Below, one piece after another: positions 42,474 through 51,109 of a stretch of DNA of 64,000 bases. Below the pieces are notes generated by a model. The model was given only the letters and a program-made list of their open reading frames with translations, was not told where the DNA came from and searched no databases. Position numbers and translations under genes: made by a program. The DNA is from Collinsella sp. (GTDB lineage Bacteria; Actinomycetota; Coriobacteriia; Coriobacteriales; Coriobacteriaceae): the NCBI GenBank assembly GCA_019414025.1, contig DXMU01000015.1:1-64000 (forward strand), given 5' to 3'. Each line of letters starts with the position of its first letter. The stretch's first letter is position 1.

Positions 42474-43540
42474 TATGCGTTCCCCTGTTTGGTGCCCTTC
42501 ATGCGGTACAGGGAGTCCGCAAGAATGGCAGGGTTGTTGACGCCAAAGTCGCCCAGGCGCTCCGGATCCTCACTGATGTCATCCATGAGCTCCTGCAGCG
42601 AGCCGTACTCGTCGACGATCTTCTCGGCCACGCCGTCGCGCACGACGGACACGCGCGAAAGCGTGCGCAGGCCCAGCGGCGTCATGACGGAGTCCTCGTC
42701 CAGGTCGTCGTAACCCAGAACCGCCGCCACATGCTGTGGGTCGGACAGGTCCTTAGGCGTCATACGGCTCAGGTTGGCGCGGATCTTTTCGGCATTGGCC
42801 TCGGAGGAATCACTCGCATAGTCGCGAATCATCAGGTCGTACTCGGTATCCATGCTGGAGCCGGCGAGCTGCTCGAGCTGCATCTGCACGAGCTTGCCCT
42901 GGTTGCCCAGCTTGACAATGCAATCCTTAAGCTCAGTCTTTGCCTGCTGCATGATCTCGAAGCTCGAGAAAATCCCGGTGATATCGGCGAGCGTAACGTA
43001 GTCATCGAGCTCGAGGGCCGTCAGACGCAGCAGGGAGCGGTCGAGCGACTGACGGGTGGTCTGAAGCGTGGCGACGAGCTGGTTGACCGAGCTCATGATG
43101 GTGGTGACGGGCTGGATCTCATAGCTCTTGCCGTGAACGTACACGTTGACGACGGCACGACGGGCCGAGACCGAGATCACGATGGCATCGGTGAGCACAG
43201 ACATGCGAGCGGCAGTGCGGTGACGCATGCCCGTCTCGCTCGTGGCAAGCGAGGGATCGGGATTGAGGTGGAAGTTGGCGCGCAGGATCTGGGTGAGGTC
43301 GCCGTCGATAACGATGGCACCGTCCATCTTGGAGAGCTCGAACAGGCGGTTCGAGGTGAACGAAATGTTGAGTGGGAAGCCGTCGTTACCGGCAGCGAGC
43401 ACGTTTTCGGTGTCGCCGACGCAGATAAGGGCACCCAGGTGACCGGCGATGATCATGTCGAGGGCGGTGCGGATCGGCTGACCAGGTGCCGTCAGGCGGA
43501 TGGCCTGTTCCATACGCTTTTGCAGCTCGTTCTTATCCAA
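42473..43540 (-). CDS. disA: Diadenylate cyclase DisA
   Basis: Makes c-di-AMP from two ATP and scans DNA for branched structures, 355 residues. The DAC domain carries KMDGAIVIDGD (DGA motif) and GMRHRTAARMS (RHR motif). A helical linker leads to a C-terminal HhH DNA-binding domain (VSVVRDGVAEKIVDEYGS). The start is TTG at 43540 (reads MDKNELQKRM) after GGGAG. It heads the disA-ispD-ispF-cysS unit. Confidence 0.95.
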   Translation of the reverse strand: MDKNELQKRMEQAIRLTAPGQPIRTALDMIIAGHLGALICVGDTENVLAAGNDGFPLNISFTSNRLFELSKMDGAIVIDGDLTQILRANFHLNPDPSLATSETGMRHRTAARMSVLTDAIVISVSARRAVVNVYVHGKSYEIQPVTTIMSSVNQLVATLQTTRQSLDRSLLRLTALELDDYVTLADITGIFSSFEIMQQAKTELKDCIVKLGNQGKLVQMQLEQLAGSSMDTEYDLMIRDYASDSSEANAEKIRANLSRMTPKDLSDPQHVAAVLGYDDLDEDSVMTPLGLRTLSRVSVVRDGVAEKIVDEYGSLQELMDDISEDPERLGDFGVNNPAILADSLYRMKGTKQGNA

Positions 43541-43701
43541 GGCATCGCTCCCATCGCATACGCTCCATAAACGCTAAATAGTTTCTCACGGTTTTTCCCC
43601 GCGGCGCTCGCGAAATCCGATGCTTACAGAATGAGCGAACACCGCTGAGAGCCTCAACCCAAATGAGCTGTTCATGTGGTAGCATCGGGATTCACATGAA
43701 T
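43541..43701. other. Divergent intergenic stretch between disA and the Mn riboswitch
   Basis: About 160 bases that must hold the disA promoter (minus strand) and the mntP promoter (plus strand). I do not see a convincing pair of hexamers for either. Confidence 0.4.
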
Positions 43702-43795
43702 GAGGGAGTAGTCGCGTGACCGGGTTCGCCTCCGGTGGCGCGGCAAGTCAACATACTGGCCGACACGGTCTGGCTTGCCTTAATGAACGAGACTC
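43702..43795 (+). ncRNA. yybP-ykoY manganese riboswitch
   Basis: GAGGGAGTAGTCGCG, AAGTCAACATACTGG, GGTCTGGCTTGCC and AATGAACGAGACTCG reproduce the conserved elements of the yybP-ykoY aptamer (the two paired loops that bind Mn2+). It lies before mntP and overlaps a terminator that Mn2+ binding would disrupt, switching on Mn export when Mn is high. Confidence 0.85.
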
Positions 43796-43834
43796 GTGGT
43801 TGTACGCGCGGCGCGTACGCCACGGGTCTTTTTT
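43791..43834 (+). terminator. Riboswitch expression-platform terminator
   Basis: GACTCGTGG pairs with CCACGGGTC around an inner GTACGCGC/GCGCGTAC stem and is followed by six T residues. Its 5' strand includes the GAGAC part of the aptamer, so the two folds compete. Confidence 0.8.
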
Positions 43835-43889
43835 GTTGCTCCCCTGTCAGAAGTACACGCGGGTTCGCCCGCAAGGAGGGAGCCAAACC

Positions 43890-44468
43890 ATGGGACTCGT
43901 AGAGCTCGTGCTGCTCGCCATTGGCCTTTCGATGGACGCCTTTGCCGTATCCATCTGCAAGGGCCTTGGCATGAAGAAGATCAACCTTAAGGTCGCCGTA
44001 GTGCTCGGCCTGTTCTTTGGCGGCTTCCAGGCCGGCATGCCCGTGATCGGATGGGCGCTTGGCAGCCAGTTTATGGGCATCATCGGCCCCATCGACCATT
44101 GGATTGCCTTTATCCTTTTGGCCTTCATCGGCGGCAAAATGCTGTGGGAGGCTTTTACCGAGGACGAGGATGAAGGCGACAGCAAGGATGCCGAAAAGAT
44201 TGACCTAGGCGAGTACCTGATCCTCGCCATCGCCACCTCAATCGACGCCCTGGCCGTGGGCATCTCATTTGCGGCGCTCTCGGTTTACATCGTTCCCGCT
44301 GTATCGCTTATCGGCGTCACAACGTTTATCTTCTCCGTCGCCGGCGTAGTGATCGGCCACACCTTTGGCGCGCGCTACGAAAAACCCGCCACCATCGTGG
44401 GCGGCGTCGTGCTCATCCTCATCGGGCTTAAGATCTTACTTGAGCATCTGGGGATTCTCGCGATATAA
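43890..44468 (+). CDS. mntP: Manganese efflux pump MntP
   Basis: Inner-membrane Mn2+ exporter, 192 residues and six predicted helices in two homologous halves. The conserved Asp residues are in LLAIGLSMDAFAVSICKG and LAIATSIDALAVGISFA. An acidic loop (TEDEDEGDSKDAEK) joins the halves. I chose the ATG at 43890, 9 bases after AAGGAGGG. Control by the upstream riboswitch confirms the role. Confidence 0.93.
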   Translation: MGLVELVLLAIGLSMDAFAVSICKGLGMKKINLKVAVVLGLFFGGFQAGMPVIGWALGSQFMGIIGPIDHWIAFILLAFIGGKMLWEAFTEDEDEGDSKDAEKIDLGEYLILAIATSIDALAVGISFAALSVYIVPAVSLIGVTTFIFSVAGVVIGHTFGARYEKPATIVGGVVLILIGLKILLEHLGILAI

Positions 44469-44509
44469 AAAACGCCTCTCATAAGCCAACGTCAATGTAG
44501 GAGTCTCAT

Positions 44510-44578
44510 GCAGAGTTTTGCATAATGCCTTTTCGTGCAGACTTTTGCATGTCATACTGATATGCAAAAGTCTGCACG
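44510..44578 (+). promoter_or_regulatory. HipB operator upstream of hipBA
   Basis: A perfect 17-bp inverted repeat (CGTGCAGACTTTTGCAT at 44534-44550 and its complement at 44562-44578) has an 11-base gap and ends 13 bases before hipB. A third, diverged half-site (GCAGAGTTTTGCAT) lies at 44510-44523. This is the expected layout for autorepression by HipB. Confidence 0.8.
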
Positions 44579-44591
44579 TTAGGAGATTGCC

Positions 44592-45062
44592 GTGAATACC
44601 CTTCCCATCACCACACCGCGCCAAGCTGGCATCTACGTGCGCCAGGCACGCGAGGCTCAGGGTCTCACCCGTGCCGCCCTCGCCAAAACGGCCGGTGTTT
44701 CAGAACGCCTGCTCGCATCGCTCGAGCTAGGCGATGCCACGGGTATTCGACTCGACAAGCTGCTGACGATTTTCAATGCTCTTGGACTGGCACTCGCCGC
44801 TCAAGGGGATATCGGCGAAGCGAAAAACGAGCGACCAGTCGACGCCCCGCATGACAATCCGCTGCCTCGCAGCATCCCCAGGCGCCATCACACTCAACGT
44901 CCTCATCATCGCAACCGTCGTAGTACCGCCATTCCGGCTCTTGCAGATGCCCCCTTTACATCCGCACTCTACGACGAGGTCTTCGCCGATTTCGCCATGT
45001 CCAATCTCGGAGTCTCGATTGCCGCAAACGCATCTAACCAAACCAAGCCCGAAGGGAAATAG
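44592..45062 (+). CDS. hipB: HipB-like antitoxin / repressor
   Basis: A 156-residue Cro/C1-type HTH protein. The DNA-binding domain spans about residues 10-70 (AGIYVRQAREAQGLTRAAL, then AKTAGVSERLLASLELGD). A longer, poorly conserved His/Arg/Pro-rich tail (PRRHHTQRPHHRNRRS) follows. It starts with GTG at 44592 after AGGAGA. hipA follows after 3 bases. By family it neutralises HipA and represses the operon. Confidence 0.82.
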   Translation: MNTLPITTPRQAGIYVRQAREAQGLTRAALAKTAGVSERLLASLELGDATGIRLDKLLTIFNALGLALAAQGDIGEAKNERPVDAPHDNPLPRSIPRRHHTQRPHHRNRRSTAIPALADAPFTSALYDEVFADFAMSNLGVSIAANASNQTKPEGK

Positions 45063-45065
45063 CCA

Positions 45066-46370
45066 ATGGCCAGAACATCACTTCGAACCATTATTTGCGG
45101 CGTACCTGCGGGAACGCTCACGCAAGATGAGAACGGTCTTATCAGCTTTACCTACGATCATGACTATGACGGCCCAGCCCTATCGACCAACATACCCGTA
45201 TCAAATCGCACATACGGACAACAGGTCATGAATCCGTACCTGTTTGGCCTTCTACCCGACAGCGAGGACCAACGAAAAGCGATTGCCGCCGAATTCGACG
45301 TTAGGCCCAACAATTCCGTTGCACTGCTCAGCCATATCGGACTCGACTGTCCGGGCGGCGTGCAGTTTTGTGCCGAAGAAGATATCGACGCCGTCCTGCA
45401 TCGCTCCGGCGAATACCGCCCTATAGACGACCACGAAATTGCTCTCCGTCTCAAGTCGATCAGAGATGACCGCGATGCATCGTGGATGGGCCTAGATGAA
45501 AGTTGGTCACTTGGAGGCAACCAGGGCAAGTTCGCGCTCGCGTTCATAGACGGTCGCTGGTGCGAATGCATGGGCCCCTCGCCCACGACGCATATTTTCA
45601 AAAATGGCGTTATCGGATTTAAACTCGAGGCTCTTAATGAGTTTGTCTGCATGAAAAGCGCCCAGCGCGCCGGTATCGCAACGGCAAACGTCGAATATCG
45701 TATGTTTGAGGACGAACCTGCCCTCATTGTTGAGCGCTATGACCGCGTGAAAGTCGAAGACGGAACGATCAGGCGCCTACATCAAGAAGACCTCTGCCAG
45801 GCACTTGGGGTGATGCCCGCCCAAAAGTACACGACAGACGGCGGCCCGACCACCCGCGACATTCAAGAGCTCCTCGTAACTACGAGCCACCATCGACTTA
45901 ACCTGTATCTGTTTACGCAGATACTGTTCTTCAACGCCATTATCGGCGCACCGGATGCGCATGCGAAAAACTATTCCCTGCTCCTTGGAAACGACGGCGC
46001 AGCCATGATGGCTCGAATGTACGATGTCGCATCGGGGCTGGCATACGAGCGCATGCGCCGCCGGGCGCGCCTTGCCATGAGCGTTGGCGGCGAAAATCGT
46101 GTGGGGCGCATCGGTCCAGGCGCTATCCGCCGATACCACGGTATGGGCGACCCCGCGCTGGAGGCGGCGCTCACCGATGCCGGGCTATCCGAGAAGTTTT
46201 GCTTTGCAACCATGATGGACCTCGCCTACGAGGTGCCCATTTGCATGGAAGAGGTCATGGACGAATACGCCGACCTGCCCGGCATGGCGGACCTGCGCGA
46301 GCATATGCTCGGCCCCGTCCGCGAAAACTGCCAGCACACCCTCGACCTCATCAAGGCGGATATGGGCTAG
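45066..46370 (+). CDS. hipA: HipA-like serine/threonine kinase toxin
   Basis: A 434-residue HipA family kinase. The N-terminal HipA_N domain (YGQQVMNPYLFGLLPDSEDQR) is followed by the ATP-site WSLGGNQGKFALAF, the substrate and catalytic loop IIGAPDAHAKNYSLLL and the metal-binding MYDVASGLAYE. Classical HipA phosphorylates glutamyl-tRNA synthetase; the target of this protein is unknown. Key catalytic residues are present, so it is probably active. A bidirectional hairpin follows. Confidence 0.88.
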   Translation: MARTSLRTIICGVPAGTLTQDENGLISFTYDHDYDGPALSTNIPVSNRTYGQQVMNPYLFGLLPDSEDQRKAIAAEFDVRPNNSVALLSHIGLDCPGGVQFCAEEDIDAVLHRSGEYRPIDDHEIALRLKSIRDDRDASWMGLDESWSLGGNQGKFALAFIDGRWCECMGPSPTTHIFKNGVIGFKLEALNEFVCMKSAQRAGIATANVEYRMFEDEPALIVERYDRVKVEDGTIRRLHQEDLCQALGVMPAQKYTTDGGPTTRDIQELLVTTSHHRLNLYLFTQILFFNAIIGAPDAHAKNYSLLLGNDGAAMMARMYDVASGLAYERMRRRARLAMSVGGENRVGRIGPGAIRRYHGMGDPALEAALTDAGLSEKFCFATMMDLAYEVPICMEEVMDEYADLPGMADLREHMLGPVRENCQHTLDLIKADMG

Positions 46371-46393
46371 ACGCCAATCAATTTCCCATTTCT

Positions 46394-46442
46394 TAAAAGA
46401 AGAGAGGGAGCGCCCGTCGCAAAAGCTCGGGTGCCCCCTCTC
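46394..46442. terminator. Bidirectional terminator between hipA and pepD
   Basis: GAGAGGGAGCGCCCG pairs with CGGGTGCCCCCTCTC. On the minus strand it is followed by TTCTTTT. It lies between convergent genes and probably serves mainly pepD. Confidence 0.65.
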
Positions 46443-46497
46443 ATAATGTCATTTGCAATCCACTAGCACGTGGCTCGGACTGCTGCTAGCGCAACCT

Positions 46498-47955
46498 TTA
46501 CGCAGCGAGGCGCTTGAGGACATCGATGAGCAGCTCGTAGAAGCGCTCGGCAGAAGCGAGCTCCATGCTCTCGTCCGGGGTGTGGACATCGGAGAGCGTC
46601 GGGCCCACGGCGATGGCGTCCAGGCCGTGCAGGGCCTCGGCAAACAGGCCGCACTCAAGGCCGGCGTGAATGGACTCGATGCGCAGCTCGGAGCCAAAGA
46701 GCTCGCGATAGCTCTCGACAAAGACGTCGCGGACCGGCGAATGCTCGGCATAGCTCCAGCCGGGATACTCGAACTCAAACTTGGCGTCGAAGCCCAGGAC
46801 ATCGGCAAGCGTCTGCAGGCGGTCCTTGAACTCGTTCTGCAGCGAGGTGATCGAGGAGCGCGGGGACAGCATAATCTTGACCTGATCATCGGAAGTGGCG
46901 ACCACGCCGATGTTGGAGGAAACCTCGACTGAGCCGTCGGTGGCGACGTTGCGGCGAATCACACCATTGGGGGCAAGACGCAGAGCGCGGATGAGGGCAA
47001 GCGCGGACTTCTCGTCCATGGCCTCGACCTCGGCGTTGTCGGCGATCTCGACAGTGCAGGTAAAGCCGGGGTCGAAGACCTCGAGCTCGGCGGTAACGTC
47101 GGCGATGATGCCACGGGCGATCTCGGCCGCGGCCTCGGCGGCAGCGTGGTCGGCGTAGACCAGAACAGCCTTGCACTCACGGTTGATGGCGTTGTCCTTG
47201 GTGCCGCCGTTGAAGCTGACGATGGCGGGCTCACCGGCAACCATCAGGCGATCGATGATGCGGGCCATGATAAGGTTGCCGTTGCCGCGCTCCAGGTTGA
47301 TATCGCTGCCGGAGTGACCGCCCAGCAGGCCGGAGATGTCGAGCGTGAGGGCGCTACCGGTCTTGTGCTCGCGCGCGATCGGGCAGGTGTAGGTAACGAC
47401 GACGCCGCCGGCGCAGCTGACGGTGGCAACGCCCTCTTCCTCGGAGTCAAGGTTAATCATGGTGCGGGCGCTAATCTGGGACTTGTCGAGTGTCTCGGCG
47501 CCGACCAGGCCAGTCTCCTCGTCGGTGGTGAATACGCACTCGAGGGCCGGATGGACAATCGAATCATCGTTGAGCACGGTAAGCATAAGCGCGACGGCGA
47601 TACCGTTGTCGGCGCCCAGGGTGGTGCCGTTAGCGGTGAGGACGCCGTCCTTGACGACCAGGTCGATACCGTCGGTCGTAAAGTCGTGCTCAACGGAGCC
47701 CAACTTGTCGCACACCATATCGATGTGGCCCTGCAGCATCACGGTCGGGGCATTCTCGGCACCGGCAGATGCGGGCTTGCGAATGATGACGTTGTAGACC
47801 TCGTCCTGATACACGTCGAGGCCGCGCTCCTTGGCAAACGCAACCAGGAAATCGCTGATGCCCTTCTCGTTGCCAGACCCACGGGGGATCGCGCTGACCT
47901 CCTCAAAGAAATGGAACAGCTGAGCGGGCTCGTAGCCGGTAATCTTGTAGTCCAT
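46498..47955 (-). CDS. pepD: Aminoacyl-histidine dipeptidase (PepD, M20 family)
   Basis: A di-zinc dipeptidase of 485 residues acting on dipeptides such as carnosine or other unspecific ones, in the cytoplasm. LQGHIDMVCD (zinc His, Asp), TTLGADNGIAVAL (bridging Asp), FTTDEETGLVGA (catalytic Glu) and LLGGHSGSDI are the M20C motifs. I chose the ATG at 47955 after AAGGAGG; the longer frame upstream is not conserved. Confidence 0.92.
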   Translation of the reverse strand: MDYKITGYEPAQLFHFFEEVSAIPRGSGNEKGISDFLVAFAKERGLDVYQDEVYNVIIRKPASAGAENAPTVMLQGHIDMVCDKLGSVEHDFTTDGIDLVVKDGVLTANGTTLGADNGIAVALMLTVLNDDSIVHPALECVFTTDEETGLVGAETLDKSQISARTMINLDSEEEGVATVSCAGGVVVTYTCPIAREHKTGSALTLDISGLLGGHSGSDINLERGNGNLIMARIIDRLMVAGEPAIVSFNGGTKDNAINRECKAVLVYADHAAAEAAAEIARGIIADVTAELEVFDPGFTCTVEIADNAEVEAMDEKSALALIRALRLAPNGVIRRNVATDGSVEVSSNIGVVATSDDQVKIMLSPRSSITSLQNEFKDRLQTLADVLGFDAKFEFEYPGWSYAEHSPVRDVFVESYRELFGSELRIESIHAGLECGLFAEALHGLDAIAVGPTLSDVHTPDESMELASAERFYELLIDVLKRLAA

Positions 47956-48116
47956 GGTGCCTCCTTGGCGCAACTGGTTAGACAGTAAGATATGCGACTT
48001 GTATATTCCCAGACTTTGCGTGCATAAACCAGTCGAAAACGCCGAGCGCCCTTGCATCATCGGCTAACGGTGGACCGTATAGCGTAACGGTCACAACTTC
48101 CGCAGCTCTACAAATC

Positions 48117-48141
48117 GAGGCGCCCTTTCCGGAGCGCCTCG
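48117..48141 (-). terminator. Hairpin after clpC
   Basis: GAGGCGC / GCGCCTC stem around CCGGAAAGG on the minus strand, about 30 bases past the clpC stop. The following T content is low, so a weak terminator. Confidence 0.4.
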
Positions 48142-48169
48142 ATTGCGCGTATCAAATTGTCGCCACGCC

Positions 48170-50812
48170 CTACAGCGCGCCGGAACCGGCTTGCATCATG
48201 CCGCCGGGGCCCGAGGTCACGCCGCCGCTCACGGGCGCGACGTTGCCGGTGTGCGGAGCCGCCGGGGCGGTATCGCCACCGAGCGTGCCCGCCGGACGCG
48301 GTGCCGGAATCTCGCCCGTGCCGTGACTAAAGACAAACTTGCCGTCGGCCACATCGCACTGAACGGTATCGCCCTCGCCCCACTCACCGGCCAGCAGTTC
48401 CTCGGACAGCGGGTCCTCAATGAGCTTTTGGATGGCACGGCGCAGCGGACGCGCGCCATTGGTGAGGTCGGTGCCCTCGGCCACAATCTTGTCGTAGGCC
48501 GCATCGGTGAGCTTGATGTTCATGCCGTTGGCAATCAGGCGTTGACGCAGGTCGTCCACCAGCAGGTGCGCGATCTTGGTCAGATTCTCGCCCGAAAGCT
48601 TCTGGAACACCACGATGTCGTCGATACGGTTGAGCAGCTCGGGGCGGAACAGGCGCTTAAGTTCGCCCATCGCACGACCCTTAATCTCGCTCGAGGTAAG
48701 ACCCTGCTCGCCGGTGGTGCCAAAGCCAACGCTCGCATCCTGCGCAATCTCGCGGGCGCCCACGTTGGACGTCATGATGATCACGGTGTTGCGGAAGTCA
48801 ACCGTCTTGCCCTGGCTATCGGTCAGACGACCCTCCTCCAGCACCTGCAGCAGGATGTTGAAGATGTCGGGATGCGCCTTCTCGATCTCGTCGAACAGCA
48901 CGACCGAGTACGGGTGGCGACGAACGGCCTTGGTGAGCTGGCCGCCCTCGTCGTGACCGACGTAACCCGGAGGGCTACCGATGAGCTTGGAGACCTCGAA
49001 CTCGCTACCGAACTCGGACATGTCGAAGCTGATGAGTGCATCCTTGCTGCCAAAGAGGTACTCGGCGAGCGTCTTGGCGAGCTCGGTCTTGCCCGTGCCG
49101 GTGGGACCCAGGAAGATAAAGCTGCCGCCGGGGCGACGCGGGTCCTTGAGCGGCGAACGGCTGCGGCGCACGGCCTTGGCAACTGCCTCGACAGCCTCAT
49201 CCTGACCGATGATGCGCGTCTTGAGCACGCTTTCGGCTTGCAGCAGGCGACGGCTCTCGCTCTCGGTAAGCGAGGACACCGGCACGCCCGAAGTCACGGA
49301 CACGATGTCGGCGATCTGAGAGACATCGATGGTGAGCGGGCTGGCGTCGAGCTCGGCGGTCCAGGCGGCCTTGGCCTCGGCGAGTTCAATCTCGGCGGCC
49401 TTCTGCTGCTCGGTGATCTCGGCGGCCTTGTTCATGTCATCGCTCTCGGTGGCCTCCTGCGCGGCGGCCTTGAGCTCCTCTATACGCTGCTCGGCCTCGC
49501 GCACCGGCTCGGGCGCGCGATTCGCGGCGATGCGAGCGCGGGCACCGGCCTCGTCGATGAGATCGATGGCTTTATCGGGCAGGAAGCGATCCTGGATGTA
49601 GCGGTTGGAAAGGTTCGCGGCGGCCTCGATAGCACCCTGCGTATAGCGCACATGGTGGTGCTCCTCGTAGCGCGGCTTAAGCGCGGTCAGGATCTTGACC
49701 GTGTCCTCGACGCTCGGCTCCTCGACATCGATGGTCTGGAAGCGACGCTCGAAGGCCGGGTCCTTGGTGAGGTACTTGCGGAATTCCTCGGCCGTGGTGG
49801 CGCCGATAATCTGGAAGGCACCGCGCGCGAGTACGGGCTTGAGCATGGAGCTCGCATCGATGGAGCCCTCGGCAGAACCGGCACCGATGATGGTGTGCAT
49901 CTCGTCGATAAACAGGATGACGTCGTCCGCTTCGGTGGCCTCCTGGATCACGTTCTTGAGGCGCTCCTCAAACTCGCCGCGATACTTGGCACCCGCCACG
50001 AGACCCGGCAGGTCGAGCGTCCAGATATTCTGGTTCATGAGGTTCTCAGGCACGTTGCCGGCTGCTATCTGCTGAGCCAGGCCCTCGACGATGGCCGTCT
50101 TGCCCACGCCGGGATCGCCCAGGATGAGCGGGTTGTTTTTGGTGCGACGCGAGAGGATCTCCATCATGCGCTGGACTTCCTTTTCGCGACCAATTACAGG
50201 GTCGAGCTCGCCGTCGCGCGCCTTCTGCGTGAGGTTGGTCGCGAACTGCTTGAGCGTGTCGGTGCCACTCCCCTTTTGCTGAGAGGCATCCGAGCCGCTA
50301 AAGAACGGCAGGCCCGCACCGGGACGCCCGGCACCGGCACCGGCGAGCGGACGCTTCTTGTCCTGGTCCTTGGCGGTGAGTTTCTCGATAGCCTTTTTAA
50401 TGGAAGCAGACGACACGCCCAGGCGCATGAGGATGTCCATGGCCATGCCGTTGCCCTCTTCGACGATGCCGATCAGCAAGTGCTCGGTCGAAACGTAGGT
50501 CTGGTTGTTCTCGCGTGCCACGCGGAAGGAGCGCTCCATCACGCTGATGACGAGCGGCGTAAAGGCGAGCTTGGCAGCCTCGGTCTCCTCGCTGGGCTCG
50601 GGAACCGTGGTCTGGACCTCTTTGAGGGTATCCATGATGTCATCGTAGGAGATGTCGAGCGAACGCAGTGCCTCGGCGGCAATGCCCTCGTCCTCCTTGG
50701 CAAGCGCGAGCAGCAGGTGCTCGGTGCCCACCTTATTTGAGTGCAGATCGAGCGCCTCCCGCTTGGCCATGGACATGACCTTGCGCGCGCGATCGGTAAA
50801 ACGGTCTAACAT
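48170..50812 (-). CDS. clpC: ATP-dependent Clp protease ATP-binding subunit ClpC
   Basis: AAA+ unfoldase that feeds ClpP, 880 residues. Two N-terminal Clp repeats (residues 1-145; [23 protein letters not shown]) are followed by D1 with Walker A GDPGVGKT near 232-239 and [11 protein letters not shown] short middle domain with a UVR-like coiled coil comes next ([20 protein letters not shown]). D2 has [12 protein letters not shown] and [16 protein letters not shown] loop (SVGFGTTGE) shows that it can dock ClpP. A Gly/Pro-rich tail ends it. No ctsR or mcsAB lies nearby. Confidence 0.95.
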   Translation of the reverse strand: MLDRFTDRARKVMSMAKREALDLHSNKVGTEHLLLALAKEDEGIAAEALRSLDISYDDIMDTLKEVQTTVPEPSEETEAAKLAFTPLVISVMERSFRVARENNQTYVSTEHLLIGIVEEGNGMAMDILMRLGVSSASIKKAIEKLTAKDQDKKRPLAGAGAGRPGAGLPFFSGSDASQQKGSGTDTLKQFATNLTQKARDGELDPVIGREKEVQRMMEILSRRTKNNPLILGDPGVGKTAIVEGLAQQIAAGNVPENLMNQNIWTLDLPGLVAGAKYRGEFEERLKNVIQEATEADDVILFIDEMHTIIGAGSAEGSIDASSMLKPVLARGAFQIIGATTAEEFRKYLTKDPAFERRFQTIDVEEPSVEDTVKILTALKPRYEEHHHVRYTQGAIEAAANLSNRYIQDRFLPDKAIDLIDEAGARARIAANRAPEPVREAEQRIEELKAAAQEATESDDMNKAAEITEQQKAAEIELAEAKAAWTAELDASPLTIDVSQIADIVSVTSGVPVSSLTESESRRLLQAESVLKTRIIGQDEAVEAVAKAVRRSRSPLKDPRRPGGSFIFLGPTGTGKTELAKTLAEYLFGSKDALISFDMSEFGSEFEVSKLIGSPPGYVGHDEGGQLTKAVRRHPYSVVLFDEIEKAHPDIFNILLQVLEEGRLTDSQGKTVDFRNTVIIMTSNVGAREIAQDASVGFGTTGEQGLTSSEIKGRAMGELKRLFRPELLNRIDDIVVFQKLSGENLTKIAHLLVDDLRQRLIANGMNIKLTDAAYDKIVAEGTDLTNGARPLRRAIQKLIEDPLSEELLAGEWGEGDTVQCDVADGKFVFSHGTGEIPAPRPAGTLGGDTAPAAPHTGNVAPVSGGVTSGPGGMMQAGSGAL

Positions 50813-51018
50813 GCTAGTTCCTCTTAGACGAGCTAGTTTTTCAAACGCAAAGCGCCACTCGTGGCGGCGCTTTGGTCTCTTTACCCATATGGAGTATATG
50901 TTAACCGCTGGGGCCTTTTCCGCATGCAGCCATACGACAACGTCTACAAAAAAGGAATTGCCAGGTGCGTCTGCATCGGCCCAACGAGCGTGGATTTTTG
51001 GACACCCATTCCACGAGC
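50813..51018. other. Intergenic stretch upstream of clpC
   Basis: About 200 bases before a family B repeat. It presumably contains the clpC promoter on the minus strand, but no convincing hexamers or HrcA/CtsR-type heptamer repeats were found by eye. Confidence 0.4.
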
Positions 51019-51074
51019 GTGGATAATCTCCCGTTTTGAGCCCGTAAACAAGCCAAAAACGGGAGATTATCCAC
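51019..51074. repeat. 56-bp palindromic repeat, family B copy 1
   Basis: Perfect 19-bp arms (GTGGATAATCTCCCGTTTT and its complement) around an 18-base centre beginning GAGCCCG. The copy at 52811-52866 has the same length and a very similar centre. The two copies flank the threonine/serine exporter gene. Confidence 0.85.
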
Positions 51075-51109
51075 GTTCATGTTTTGCGGATCAGTTTCAT
51101 TTGCTCCAA

